A stretch of DNA of 45,166 nucleotides from JACRAO01 sp964490895 (GCA_964490895.1 CAZBEI010000113.1:1-45166), one strand, 5' to 3'; positions 31,591 through 40,708 are shown, counted from the first letter of the stretch. Notes: generated by a model from the letters alone, not told the origin. Numbers and translations are program-made.

Positions 31591-32588
31591 TTCAGGTGTT
31601 TCCCTAATTCGAAAGGAAATGCAGGGCCCTTAAAAATCCAGCCTGTATAAATTTGGACCAAATCAGCTCCCATTTGGCGGCGAACAAGGGCTTCCTCTAA
31701 AGAACAAATCCCTCCCACAGAAATAACCGGCAACGCTGTAAGTGCTCTCACCTGTCTTAAAACCTCCCGTGAGCGGCTAGTCAAAGGTTTGCCACTGACT
31801 CCTCCGCCCTCTTGTGGAAGAGAATTGGTGAGAACAAACCCCCCTACACCCCAAGATTCTGCATTTCTAATAATCAGGTCTTGGTTTTCTCTTTCTAAAT
31901 CAGGTCCGAGTTTAATCAAGACGGGAGGACTCTGCCTCCATGCGTGGACAAGGCTTAAGACTGCGCACAAAATCGGTTTTAATTTTTCGGACTCCTGTAA
32001 GGCTCTTAAGCCAGGAGTATTGGGAGAACTCACATTGATGACAAAATAATCAGCTAAACCTTCGAAAGGACGGATCGCCCGGAGATAGTTTTGAATCACT
32101 CCATCGGGCAGTGTATCTTTGTTTATGCCGATATTGACCCCTATGCGAAAGGAGGGAGGCAATTTTTCTCTCGCCTTTTCTAGTCGTGCGGCAATCAAAG
32201 TGGCCCCTAAATTGTTAAAGCCCATGCGATTGAGAAGAGAGTGCTGCGAAAGATCCCTAAAAAGTCTGGGTTTTGGATTTCCAGGCTGCGGTTTTTCTGT
32301 CACACTACCGATTTCAGCAAACCCAAATCCAAATTTTGGCAACTTTGTTAAAATTTCTGCATTTTTATCAAATCCAGCGGCCAAACCCACTCGAGACAAG
32401 AAAGGCATTCCAAAAACTTGGGCTGAGTCATTGTGGTTGTTTTGTGCAGGAAGTGGGAGAGCTTTAATCACCCGCATCGAAAACCGATGGACCCCTTCTG
32501 GATCAAAACGAAATAAAAACCGGCGAACAAACTTCCAAATCCAATTTATGAGAGAGAGCATGGGTGCGGACGCTTCATCCCACCTCAC
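31587..32588 (-). CDS. pyrD: Dihydroorotate dehydrogenase, class 2 (quinone)
   Basis: This 333-residue FMN enzyme, bound to the inner membrane by an N-terminal helix (LSLINWIWKFVRRFLFRF), oxidises dihydroorotate with quinone. Marks are VGLAAGFDKNAE, GFGFAEIGSVTEKPQPGNPKPRLFR, NRMGFNN, GVNIGINKD, VINVSSPNTPGLR with the catalytic Ser, LIKLGPD, GGVSGKPL and VISVGGI. The GTG at 32588 overlaps the preceding TGA (GTGA) and has AAGGAG upstream. An ATG at 32561 is the alternative start. Confidence 0.94.
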   Translation of the reverse strand: MRWDEASAPMLSLINWIWKFVRRFLFRFDPEGVHRFSMRVIKALPLPAQNNHNDSAQVFGMPFLSRVGLAAGFDKNAEILTKLPKFGFGFAEIGSVTEKPQPGNPKPRLFRDLSQHSLLNRMGFNNLGATLIAARLEKAREKLPPSFRIGVNIGINKDTLPDGVIQNYLRAIRPFEGLADYFVINVSSPNTPGLRALQESEKLKPILCAVLSLVHAWRQSPPVLIKLGPDLERENQDLIIRNAESWGVGGFVLTNSLPQEGGGVSGKPLTSRSREVLRQVRALTALPVISVGGICSLEEALVRRQMGADLVQIYTGWIFKGPAFPFELGKHLK

Positions 32589-33727
32589 CGCTCAAAAATC
32601 TCCTTTGCAATAATCAATCTCTGAATTTGACTGGTTCCTTCGTAAATTTGATAAATTTTTGCATCCCGCATCAGTTTTTCTACGGGGTACTCTTGGGAAT
32701 ATCCATACCCTCCAAAAACTTGAACCGCATCTGTGGTGACTCTCATGGCCATGTCCGCACAAAATGTTTTTGCAAAAGCAGCAAGTTTTGTATTTCGCTC
32801 TCCACGATCAATCGTCCAAGCAGCTTTGTAAACCAAAAGCCGTCCCCCCTCAATATCTTTGGCCATGTCAGCAATCATAAAACTCACTGCCTGAAATCCG
32901 GCAATGGGTTGCCCAAAAGCTTTCCTGGTTTTTGCATATTCGATTGCTTCGGTCATGGCTCTTTGAGCAAGGCCCACTGCAGCAGCAGAAATAACAGGCC
33001 TTGTGTGATCAAACGCAGCCATAGCGATTTTAAAACCGTCTCCCTCTCGACCCAGGAGATATTTTTCGGGTACTTTGACGTTTTCAAATGCAACTCCCCG
33101 CGTGTCACTTGCTCTTTGGCCCATATTCCATTCTTTTTTTCCAACTGTAATGCCGGGTAAACTTGCAGGAACTACAAATCCTGACATCCCTTTGTGTTTT
33201 TGAGTAGGATCTGTATAAGCTAAAACAAAATACCAATTTGCAACGCTCCCATTGGTAATCCACATTTTAGAACCATTGAGAATGTATTCGCTTCCTACCT
33301 TTTTAGCTTGAGTTCGAATCCCACTCACATCTGAGCCTGCCCCAGGTTCAGTGACACAATAGGCAGCCAAAAGCGGTTCAGCGGTGAGCATCCCCAAGAA
33401 GTGTTTTTTTTGTTCGTCATTACCGGCCACAATGACAGGGGCAGATGCCAGCGCATTGGCCTCCATTGCTGTACAAATGCCTGTGCATCCATAGGCCATT
33501 TCTTCTGTGGCAATACAACCCTCTAAAACCCCAAGCCCCAAACCACCATATTCTTGAGGAATATGGGTGTTCATGAGTCCAAGCTCCCAAGCTTTTTTTA
33601 CAATATCCTTTGGATACTCGCCTGATTTGTCATATTCAGCCGCTTTGGGGGTGATTTCTTCCTTCGCAAATTTCCTGGCAAGCGCTTGAAGTTGTTTTTG
33701 TTCCTCCGAAAACTCAAAACTGATCAT
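32585..33727 (-). CDS. Acyl-CoA dehydrogenase
   Basis: This 380-residue FAD enzyme introduces the alpha-beta double bond in acyl-CoA. Marks are YCVTEPGAGSDVSG, KMWITNG, FENVKVPEKYLLG, RKAFGQPI, FGGYGYSQEYPVEKLMRDAKIYQIYEGTSQIQR, with the catalytic Glu in IYEGTSQ as in short/medium-chain enzymes. Chain length is not readable. The electron-transfer flavoprotein genes that would accept its electrons are not in the window. It is translationally coupled to pyrD, an unusual pairing. Confidence 0.92.
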   Translation of the reverse strand: MISFEFSEEQKQLQALARKFAKEEITPKAAEYDKSGEYPKDIVKKAWELGLMNTHIPQEYGGLGLGVLEGCIATEEMAYGCTGICTAMEANALASAPVIVAGNDEQKKHFLGMLTAEPLLAAYCVTEPGAGSDVSGIRTQAKKVGSEYILNGSKMWITNGSVANWYFVLAYTDPTQKHKGMSGFVVPASLPGITVGKKEWNMGQRASDTRGVAFENVKVPEKYLLGREGDGFKIAMAAFDHTRPVISAAAVGLAQRAMTEAIEYAKTRKAFGQPIAGFQAVSFMIADMAKDIEGGRLLVYKAAWTIDRGERNTKLAAFAKTFCADMAMRVTTDAVQVFGGYGYSQEYPVEKLMRDAKIYQIYEGTSQIQRLIIAKEIFER

Positions 33728-33751
33728 AGGCTTCTCCTCTAGTGCTCATTC

Positions 33752-33834
33752 TGCTCGCGAGCCGACTCGAACGGCTACGGGGATTACCCACTGGCTTCTA
33801 AGGCCAGCGCGTCTACCAATTCCGCCACGCGAGC
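33752..33834 (-). tRNA. tRNA-Leu (anticodon TAG)
   Basis: On the minus strand, acceptor GCTCGCG pairs with CGCGAGC, with discriminator A at 33752. The anticodon stem is CTGGC/GCCAG, with loop CTTAGAA and anticodon TAG (reads CTN, chiefly CTA/CTG). A class II long variable arm (GGGTAATCCCC) is present, and the T arm is AGCCG-TTCGAGT-CGGCT. CCA is not encoded. It lies alone between the acyl-CoA dehydrogenase and the coiled-coil gene. Confidence 0.95.
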
Positions 33835-33898
33835 ACAAAGGGTTAGCGTAATTTTTATCCTGATTTATTGTCTTTTGCAATGAATGGCTTTGGCGATG

Positions 33899-35737
33899 TT
33901 ATGCCGCTTTTTTCTCGCTGGTATCCACTTTATACTTTAGGCGCTTATTCTCGCTTTGGAGTTTGTCCATTTCATTTTTTATGGCATTTGAATTTAAGCT
34001 CAGCTGTTGGTTGATGCGCTTCAACTCTTCCATTTGTTTGGTCATCCTATCATATTTTCCTTGGATCACGCTTTGATCTGCTCGGACATTGAGCCCTTTT
34101 GTTTTTAATAAATATTGCGTGTTATTGAGTTGTTTTCTCATGTCCTCAACTCTGCTGTTAAGCCGAGCGTTTTCTTCTTTTGAGGCCATGAGCAATTTTT
34201 GAAGGGTTGAGTATTTTTGTTTTAAATGCACATCATCACTCGGCTTAGAGGTTATTTTTTGCGTTTTATCGAGAGAAAGTTGAGTTTGTGTTAACTGCTC
34301 TTTGACCCGAACCAATGCATAATTTTTTTGCCGAATCATTTCGTCTTTTTTTCTGTTCTCTTCGATGAGACGCCGCTCATTATTTTTATATTCCATTTCT
34401 TTCTGACGCACAACCGCGCTTAATTTTTTTGCTAACTCTTTTATTTTGACCTTTTCTGTAATCAGTTCGCCAATAAGACCATCCACCCAACGTTTTGCTT
34501 TGGGGCTCCCCAGCTCTTTTTTAATTTCGTTAGCTTCTGATTGTACTTTTTCCAGAGTGTGAGAAAAGAGTTCGACAGTTTCTTGGGTTACTTTTTCTGC
34601 TTCCTGCGAAATTTTATTTTCAGTTTGATTGTAAACTAGTATTTCTTCTTTGGCTTGCTCCTTGGTGAGTAAATTGTCACTTTGAATCTCATTAAAAACA
34701 GCCCCATTCTCTGAGGCAGTCCCAAGAGTTTCTTGCAATTCTAATACGTTTCCCATTGAGGACTCTTTTTTCTTTTTAAATGGCCAAATATTTTTTAAAA
34801 ACCCTCCAAAGGACCCCGAAGGACTTTCCGAATTTTCGTCCAGGCTCCCTTTGACGATAGTCAGAGTAGAATCAGAATCTTCGGCGTGTAAACCTGAGAT
34901 TTTGATCATTTCTTCGACTCTATGATCTGTAACACTTTTGACGATTGCCACCTCTCCCAATTTTACTCGACTAGGGTCTTTGATAGTCGCACTTTGTGAA
35001 CCCTCTTCTGAACTCCCCTTCACTGTCTGCGCATTGTTATTTTCTTCTAAAGCTTGATTTAGGATTTTAACCAAAACCTCTCCCGTTGGAGAAGATTGCA
35101 ACTGGATCCCTTGAGATTCATCCTGCAAAAGTTGGTGGTAATTTAAGTCTCCCAATTCTACATAGGTTTGAGCGCGAGGAGTTGCAGGCAATGTTTTTTC
35201 GAGCTCAATTTTTTCAAAAAAATGTGATTTTTCGAACTCTTTTAAATCCATTTTTCCTGGAAGCCCAAGGAGCGCTATCACCTCTAATTTTTGAGTTTCT
35301 AATTGGCGCTTGAGATAGGTCACATGTGCATATTGATAGAGAGAAGCCAAATAAATTTCGAATGCATTGACGGGCTGATTGGATTTGACGCGATCTTCTA
35401 TCCCTTCAAATTTTATTTCTGAAACACCCTTGGAGTTAAAGCTCATCCCGATAGCTATTTTTTCTTCGTCTATGCCACACTCAAGCGTCATAGAATCCAC
35501 ACTGCCTACTTTGCCCTGTGTCCAATATGCCTCAAAACTTGTGCACAAAATGAGCGCCCTGAGAGAAAATTCTGTCTCTAACTCAAAATGGAGTTGAGCC
35601 GACAGCAGATCAGAAATTTGTCCGACATGTTTTGTGTTGGGTAAAGACACATAATAGATTTTACAACCTTCTTGAAGATGCCCCGCAACTCCAAACGTCT
35701 TTATGGCTCTGGGGGGGGTGGCTCCAAAGTTAGCCAT
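33899..35737 (-). CDS. Unknown protein with long C-terminal coiled coil
   Basis: The 612-residue soluble protein is not recognised. Residues about 1-200 look globular (HVGQISDLLSAQLHFELETEFSLRALIL and a beta-rich stretch). Residues 200-420 are mostly low-complexity, Ser/Glu-rich and probably disordered, with a basic patch (IWPFKKKKESS). From about 420 to the end is a long heptad-rich coiled coil (MRKQLNNTQYLL, MTKQMEELKRINQQL, MDKLQSENKRLKYKV). ATG 35737 is chosen for its GAGGGG ribosome site. It overlaps the upstream gene by 8 bases, so the two are one unit. A scaffold role is likely (inference). Confidence 0.72.
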   Translation of the reverse strand: MANFGATPPRAIKTFGVAGHLQEGCKIYYVSLPNTKHVGQISDLLSAQLHFELETEFSLRALILCTSFEAYWTQGKVGSVDSMTLECGIDEEKIAIGMSFNSKGVSEIKFEGIEDRVKSNQPVNAFEIYLASLYQYAHVTYLKRQLETQKLEVIALLGLPGKMDLKEFEKSHFFEKIELEKTLPATPRAQTYVELGDLNYHQLLQDESQGIQLQSSPTGEVLVKILNQALEENNNAQTVKGSSEEGSQSATIKDPSRVKLGEVAIVKSVTDHRVEEMIKISGLHAEDSDSTLTIVKGSLDENSESPSGSFGGFLKNIWPFKKKKESSMGNVLELQETLGTASENGAVFNEIQSDNLLTKEQAKEEILVYNQTENKISQEAEKVTQETVELFSHTLEKVQSEANEIKKELGSPKAKRWVDGLIGELITEKVKIKELAKKLSAVVRQKEMEYKNNERRLIEENRKKDEMIRQKNYALVRVKEQLTQTQLSLDKTQKITSKPSDDVHLKQKYSTLQKLLMASKEENARLNSRVEDMRKQLNNTQYLLKTKGLNVRADQSVIQGKYDRMTKQMEELKRINQQLSLNSNAIKNEMDKLQSENKRLKYKVDTSEKKAA

Positions 35738-36557
35738 CTCGAAACCCCTCTGCCCCAAAAATCGTAGGAGAAGGTTGATTTTGAGTGATCCATTTTTCCT
35801 TAATCCGTTTCAATCGAACCGTAATTTTTTCGGAAAGTTTAGTGTCTCGAGCGTTAAACAAACTCCAATCCAGTATTTTTACTTCTGAATTTGGAATGGT
35901 ATAGCTGACAAAACGAGAGAGATCCGAAAAATCATCCCCGGAGTTATCTGGTGCGAGATGAGTGAGAGAATTTTTGAAAAGATCTCCTCTGAGAGAGTTT
36001 AGAAAATCAAGCTGGCAGTGCCCCAAGTGGAGGGCCAAAAAAACGCCCCATGCTGACTGTAAAATGGCTGTCTCTAGAAGCGCCACATTTTGATCTCTTG
36101 TCTGTAAAAGTTTTTCTGACGGCAAAAGCTGGCAAAGCTCGTTGCTAAATACAGCAATAAAGAATGGTTCAATCTTAAGCTCGGTCCCCCACAGAGGGCT
36201 CAAAAGTCTCAAAACCGCATCCGAAATTTCGTATGGAGCTGGCGAAAGCTTCGGCATCGAAGACCCCCCTTGAGGTTGCCATAAAAGCAGAGCTTTTATT
36301 TTTCGAGCCACATCCCTAAACAAAAGAGAAGAATCTACAAATGGACTAAAATACAAAGAGCCATAGGGCTTTAACTTCTCTAATTCGTCTTCTGTAAAAA
36401 AATCAAGCGGTGCTTTGACTGAAATAAATTTTTTATTCTTGCGCATGAAAACATAGGCAGGAGCAAGCATCGGCGCAAAGGGAGAAAGCGTTTCGATCGC
36501 GCACTCTCTTAAAAAAGGAGCTTCCGAAAGATCAAATTTTCTTTTATTAAAATACAT
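35730..36557 (-). CDS. Unknown 275-residue protein, partner of the coiled-coil gene
   Basis: No family recognised. The protein is soluble-looking and mixed in character. It contains KFISVKAPLDFFTEDELEKLKPYGSLYFSP, a hydrophobic helix-rich middle (LLETAILQSAWGVFLALHLGHCQLDFLNSL) and a basic C-terminal helix (ITVRLKRIKEKWI). There is no signal peptide. The ribosome site GGAGAGG stands 7 bases before the ATG and can pair with CTCTCCG about 22 bases further upstream. Overlap with the next gene implies that the two products work together. Confidence 0.7.
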   Translation of the reverse strand: MYFNKRKFDLSEAPFLRECAIETLSPFAPMLAPAYVFMRKNKKFISVKAPLDFFTEDELEKLKPYGSLYFSPFVDSSLLFRDVARKIKALLLWQPQGGSSMPKLSPAPYEISDAVLRLLSPLWGTELKIEPFFIAVFSNELCQLLPSEKLLQTRDQNVALLETAILQSAWGVFLALHLGHCQLDFLNSLRGDLFKNSLTHLAPDNSGDDFSDLSRFVSYTIPNSEVKILDWSLFNARDTKLSEKITVRLKRIKEKWITQNQPSPTIFGAEGFRDG

Positions 36558-36565
36558 GAATAAGC

Positions 36566-36601
36566 CTCTCCGGGCCCTCCTCTAATGTTCTTTTCGGAGA
36601 G
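36566..36601 (-). promoter_or_regulatory. Inverted repeat covering a ribosome site
   Basis: CTCTCCG (36566-36572 on the plus strand) and CGGAGAG (36595-36601) are perfect complements. In the minus-strand mRNA the second arm is the Shine-Dalgarno of the gene starting at 36557, so folding would hide it. The stem is 7 base pairs with a 22-base loop, so it is weaker than the hairpin at 23891. Confidence 0.4.
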
Positions 36602-36716
36602 TCTCTGCTTAAAAATGAGTCTGGATTCAATTTTATCTCTCTTTTCCTGATAGTACTTTCTCTTAGGATAAGAATATTTTCTAAAAAAAGGGGCTTATAA
36701 AAAAATAAAAGTCATA

Positions 36717-37142
36717 TCAGTCATTTAACGCGCCTGCAGTAATCCAGTCTAAAATAGCTTTCGCATCAGCCGCCGAAAGTGACGTACCCGCTCCTGAAGG
36801 GGGCATAGCAAGAGCATTACTTTGGGCTAATATTACCCTTGTATAAAGCGTGCTATTGGCTGGTGTAGTTTTATTTACCACGCTAGTGCTGGCTATCACA
36901 TTTGCATGAGTATCTAATTTTATATTGCCCCCCAACGCAGCAGCCACAGACGCGGCGTGGCAATTTTGGCACTTATATGTGGTAGATTTAAGAATCGATG
37001 TATTAATGGACGAAAAAGTAGCAGTCGCTGTCGTAGTGGTAGCAGTATCCGATGTTTTCGTTCCACAATTTACAAAAAATCCAGTCGCCACTATAAAGAA
37101 AAAGTTTTGTAATAGTCTTCCATTCATTTTAATATTCTGCAT
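36717..37142 (-). CDS. Mono-haem cytochrome c, probable lipoprotein
   Basis: The 141-residue protein has an N-terminal hydrophobic signal ending FFVN-Cys26 (a poor lipobox), then a Thr/Ala-rich spacer (30-42). A small cytochrome c domain follows with haem site CQNCH at 58-62 and a later MPP that probably supplies the axial Met (LAMPPSG). It ends in the usual C-terminal helix (LSAADAKAILDWITAGAL). The ribosome site GGAG precedes ATG 37142. It is divergent from the di-haem barrel gene across 135 bases, suggesting a shared electron path. Confidence 0.85.
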   Translation of the reverse strand: MQNIKMNGRLLQNFFFIVATGFFVNCGTKTSDTATTTTATATFSSINTSILKSTTYKCQNCHAASVAAALGGNIKLDTHANVIASTSVVNKTTPANSTLYTRVILAQSNALAMPPSGAGTSLSAADAKAILDWITAGALND

Positions 37143-37277
37143 AAAGGCTCCTTAATTTACTAATCGGTATTTGTCGTAATTTTCTAAATAAATTATCGCT
37201 TCTGATTGGTTTTTCTAAGGACCGCTCATGATTTGACTTAAGCATTTAATAGAAATCTTCTAGAAAGGAAAACCACT

Positions 37278-38666
37278 GTGCAAAAACTAACACACCTCAC
37301 AACGAGTATTTTAGGCTTGATGTCTTGTCTATTATCAATCCAATTCGCTTATGCTGAACCCTGGATCTCAAATCGCTATGCTCAGAACTGCGCTGCGTGT
37401 CACACCCCGGGGAGATTTAACCGTGTGCCGCCAAACAGGAGGTGCACACTGAGTTGTCAAGGTTGTCATGTCAATCCCAATGGAGGAGGAATTCGAAATG
37501 CCTATGGTGCATGGAACCAACAGAGGTGGTTAAGATCTTTTTATGTTGATCATCTCATCACAAATAAAAAAACACCTGCTCCCCTGAAAAAGCTCACAAA
37601 AGCTGTTCCCACACCTCCTCTTGCTCCTACTATAGAAGAAGAGCCCAATGATTCCCAATATGATAAATATGCAGATGCAAACTGGAAAATTGACGCTCCA
37701 GATGAAAGCAAAATGAACGAAAGTTTTCCTCTTGATGATCCCTTTCAAATTGAAAGATCATCTCCTGTGCTCGGAGGTGGAGAAATTCGTTATTTTTTTA
37801 TTATGCCGCTAAACTCCAGTAGCTCTAGCAATACATTAAAAAACTGGTTGATGAACGTAGATCTAGGTGCTCGCTTTAAGCCTTTTTCTAGATATGCCTC
37901 TTTTGTTGTAGAAAACCGATTCATGAATCTTTCTGCAAATAAAGCCTATGACCAAGCCTTTACAACAATCAATCAAGTTAAGGCAGCCTATGGAATGATA
38001 GATGATCTGCCTTATAATTCTTATGTGATGTATGGACTTTATCGACCCATGTTCGGTTTATATGATCCTAACCATGAGGCCTTGGGTTCAAAAATGTCTG
38101 GTCTTGTTCAAACTTCAGTTTATCGTGCCCTCGGCATAGGAACCGCACCAAACGTGCCCTTCTTAAATGTCAATTTAATTTGGCCCATTAAAAATACAAA
38201 ATTTGATCAATCCAAAGGATTTGTCGCAACTCTAGGCGCGCGATTTGTGACCCTAGGTGCTTCTGCGGCTTTTTCTTATTGGTCTGTAAAAGCTCCTGAT
38301 GGACTTGCTCGCACTATGTCCTCTATCACAACTGGGCTCACCCATTGGAACATCATTTGGAATGGTGAGCTTTTGACTGTTAGACAAGAATCTTCTCTAG
38401 GAAAATTCGATCAAGGGACTATTGTCACCAATCAACTGAAGTATAAGTTTTGGAGAGAAAATTATTTAGAAGCAAACTATGCATTTGCAAATACCAATTC
38501 ATTTTTAGCGGCTGGCAGTACAAATCAAATCATGTTGGGAGTGAGAAGTTTCTTAGTCTCAAGTTTAGATCTCGAGGCACTTTGGATTAGCAAAAATGAT
38601 CTCAGCACAGGATTTCCTACAACTACATCTTCGTCAGCCCAATTGCAGGTACATCTTTTCTTTTAG
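37278..38666 (+). CDS. Di-haem cytochrome c fused to outer-membrane barrel
   Basis: The 462-residue protein has a signal peptide cut after AYA26 and two haem-attachment sites, CAACH (38-42) and CQGCH (60-64), the latter in CQGCHVNPNGGGIRNAYG. A Pro/Lys-rich linker (about 95-165) follows. About 300 residues of alternating hydrophobic strands then end in LHLFF, the terminal aromatic expected of an outer-membrane barrel. The design parallels fused cytochrome-porins such as Cyc2, but with two haems. It could carry electrons across the outer membrane (inference). The start is GTG at 37278, with AAGGA upstream. An alternative reading is a c-type cytochrome domain on an ordinary porin or sensor barrel. 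Confidence 0.8.
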   Translation: MQKLTHLTTSILGLMSCLLSIQFAYAEPWISNRYAQNCAACHTPGRFNRVPPNRRCTLSCQGCHVNPNGGGIRNAYGAWNQQRWLRSFYVDHLITNKKTPAPLKKLTKAVPTPPLAPTIEEEPNDSQYDKYADANWKIDAPDESKMNESFPLDDPFQIERSSPVLGGGEIRYFFIMPLNSSSSSNTLKNWLMNVDLGARFKPFSRYASFVVENRFMNLSANKAYDQAFTTINQVKAAYGMIDDLPYNSYVMYGLYRPMFGLYDPNHEALGSKMSGLVQTSVYRALGIGTAPNVPFLNVNLIWPIKNTKFDQSKGFVATLGARFVTLGASAAFSYWSVKAPDGLARTMSSITTGLTHWNIIWNGELLTVRQESSLGKFDQGTIVTNQLKYKFWRENYLEANYAFANTNSFLAAGSTNQIMLGVRSFLVSSLDLEALWISKNDLSTGFPTTTSSSAQLQVHLFF

Positions 38667-38678
38667 ATTCTGCCAAAT

Positions 38679-39650
38679 CTACCTTGCGTAGTGACACGAC
38701 ACAAGGTGACTGGAACCGCACTCTTTGAGATGTGGCACGTCATTGGCACAATTTCCCTGTGCTATGGGGCACCTGGGATGAAAATGACACCCCGAGGGTG
38801 GGGTGATGGGAGAAGGCACATCTCCTTTTAATAAAACTCTCTCCTTTTTAGCGCCCGGATTAGCCAAGGGGATCGCTGAAAGCAAAGCACGCGTATAGGG
38901 ATGCTTGGGATCAGCATAGAGTTTTTCACCCTGAGTCATCTCTACAATATGCCCTAAATACATCACGGCTACTCGCGTAGAAATATGTTCGACCACCTTT
39001 AAGTCATGGGCAATAAAAAGATAGGTGAGCTTAAATTCCCTCTGAAGGTCTTCCAAGAGGTTGATGATTTGTGCTTGGATAGAAACATCAAGCGCCGACA
39101 CCGGTTCGTCACAGACCATAAACTCTGGCTCTACGGCCAACGCCCTTGCAATAGAAATTCTCTGTCTCTGTCCACCAGAAAATTCATGCGGATAGCGTGA
39201 GAGCGACTCTCTCCTTAATCCCACCACATCTAAAAGCCGAAGAGCCCTCTGCCTTCGATCTTGTCTTGTCTTAAATAATTTATGAATAATAAGCGGTTCT
39301 ATTAAGATATCTTCGATTGTCATCCGAGGATTCAAAGAAGCATAAGGATCCTGAAAAATAATCTGCATGTTGCGTCTCAATTTTCTCAGCTCCTTTTGAG
39401 GAAGATGAGTGATATCTTGACCTTTAAATAGAATCTGCCCCTGAGTAGGCTCTAAAAGTCTTAAAAGACAGCGCCCCAAAGTAGACTTGCCACAGCCTGA
39501 TTCGCCAACGAGACCTAAGGTTTCGCCTTTTTTAATATCAAACGAGACTCCAGAGACGGCTTTGACACTGGCCACTTCTCTCTGCAATAATCCCCCTTTG
39601 ATCGGAAAGCGTTTCACCAAATCTCTGACTGAAACGAGAATCTCGCTCAT
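38679..39650 (-). CDS. oppF: Oligopeptide ABC importer ATPase OppF/DppF
   Basis: The 323-residue ATPase has Walker A GLVGESGCGKST, signature FSGGQRQR, Walker B FMVCDEPVSALD and switch His in LFIAHDLKVVEH. The C-terminal oligopeptide-transporter extension is DPKHPYTRALLSAIP followed by a Cys-rich CHFHPRCPIAQGNC segment that in relatives binds an iron-sulfur cluster. It is last in the five-gene operon, with a 4-base overlap with oppD. Confidence 0.93.
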   Translation of the reverse strand: MSEILVSVRDLVKRFPIKGGLLQREVASVKAVSGVSFDIKKGETLGLVGESGCGKSTLGRCLLRLLEPTQGQILFKGQDITHLPQKELRKLRRNMQIIFQDPYASLNPRMTIEDILIEPLIIHKLFKTRQDRRQRALRLLDVVGLRRESLSRYPHEFSGGQRQRISIARALAVEPEFMVCDEPVSALDVSIQAQIINLLEDLQREFKLTYLFIAHDLKVVEHISTRVAVMYLGHIVEMTQGEKLYADPKHPYTRALLSAIPLANPGAKKERVLLKGDVPSPITPPSGCHFHPRCPIAQGNCANDVPHLKECGSSHLVSCHYAR

Positions 39651-40666
39651 GGCAAATTCCTCACACAGCGGATGTGATGAGAGGGAGAAATTTCTCTCAA
39701 TGGTGGTTCTTGCCCTCTGCAGTCATCTCCCACATGGGCACATCGATCCTGAAACCTACAGCCCTCGGGCAAGTGCAAAAGATTGGGCACAATGCCAGGA
39801 ATGGTCTCCAGTCTTTTTCTAAAGCCAGAAGGGCTTTGGTGTATAATGGTGCCAGAAGGGCTTGGGGATTGAACAGCCCCGGGTATGCTATTCAAAAGTC
39901 CACGCGTATAAGGATGTTTTGGATTAGAAAAAATTTCTTTTACAGGGGCTTGTTCGACAATATTACCGGTGTACATCACAATTACTTCGTCTGCTGTCTC
40001 TGCAATGACTCCCAGATCATGGGTGATTAAAATAAGCGCAAGACCCACACGCGTCTGGAGCTCCTTGAGTAGGTCTAAAATTTGGGCCTGAATGGTGACA
40101 TCAAGTGCTGTGGTGGGTTCATCTGCAATCAGGATTTGAGGATTGCAGACGAGCGCCATCGCAATCATCACCCGTTGTCGCATTCCTCCCGAAAGTTGGT
40201 GCGGGTAATCGTCAATTCTTCTTTCTGGCGATGGGATACCCACCAATTTTAACATCTCAATGGCTTTGTTCCTGGCTTCTTTTCCAGAGAGCCGCTGATG
40301 CAGCCGAATGGCTTCTTCGATTTGATTGCCAATAGTAAAAACGGGGTTTAGGGAAGTCATCGGCTCTTGAAAAATCATTGAGATCTCATTGCCACGAACC
40401 TTTCTCATCTCCTTAGGCGAAAACCGAAGCAAGTCTTTGCCTTTGTATAAGACTTCGCCACTTTTAATTTTTCCTGGAGGATGTGCAATGAGTCGCATAA
40501 TGGATAAAGACGCAACGCTTTTTCCACAACCTGACTCACCCACAATGCCCAAAGTCTTGCCTTTGTAGACATCAAAACTAATACCATCGACTGCTTTGAT
40601 TTCTCCTTCTGGAGTAAAAAAAGAAGTTTTTAAATTTTTTACTTCTAGTATTTTTTCATTAGTCAT
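39647..40666 (-). CDS. oppD: Oligopeptide ABC importer ATPase OppD/DppD
   Basis: The 339-residue ATPase has Walker A GIVGESGCGKSV, signature LSGGMRQR, Walker B ILIADEPTTALD and switch His in LILITHDLGVIAE. The C-terminal extension is NPKHPYTRGLLNSIPG with Cys-x-Phe-x-Asp-Arg-Cys (CRFQDRC). It pairs with OppF on the OppBC permease. A very AT-rich 42-base gap separates it from oppC. Confidence 0.93.
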   Translation of the reverse strand: MTNEKILEVKNLKTSFFTPEGEIKAVDGISFDVYKGKTLGIVGESGCGKSVASLSIMRLIAHPPGKIKSGEVLYKGKDLLRFSPKEMRKVRGNEISMIFQEPMTSLNPVFTIGNQIEEAIRLHQRLSGKEARNKAIEMLKLVGIPSPERRIDDYPHQLSGGMRQRVMIAMALVCNPQILIADEPTTALDVTIQAQILDLLKELQTRVGLALILITHDLGVIAETADEVIVMYTGNIVEQAPVKEIFSNPKHPYTRGLLNSIPGAVQSPSPSGTIIHQSPSGFRKRLETIPGIVPNLLHLPEGCRFQDRCAHVGDDCRGQEPPLREISPSHHIRCVRNLP

Positions 40667-40708
40667 TTTATTTTCATATTTTCATATTTAATATTAATTT
40701 ATTTCCAG

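Noticed and set aside
38664..38681. TAGATT/AATCTA stem between the barrel cytochrome and oppF as terminator
   Set aside because: Six AT-rich pairs and no T run; too weak to call.
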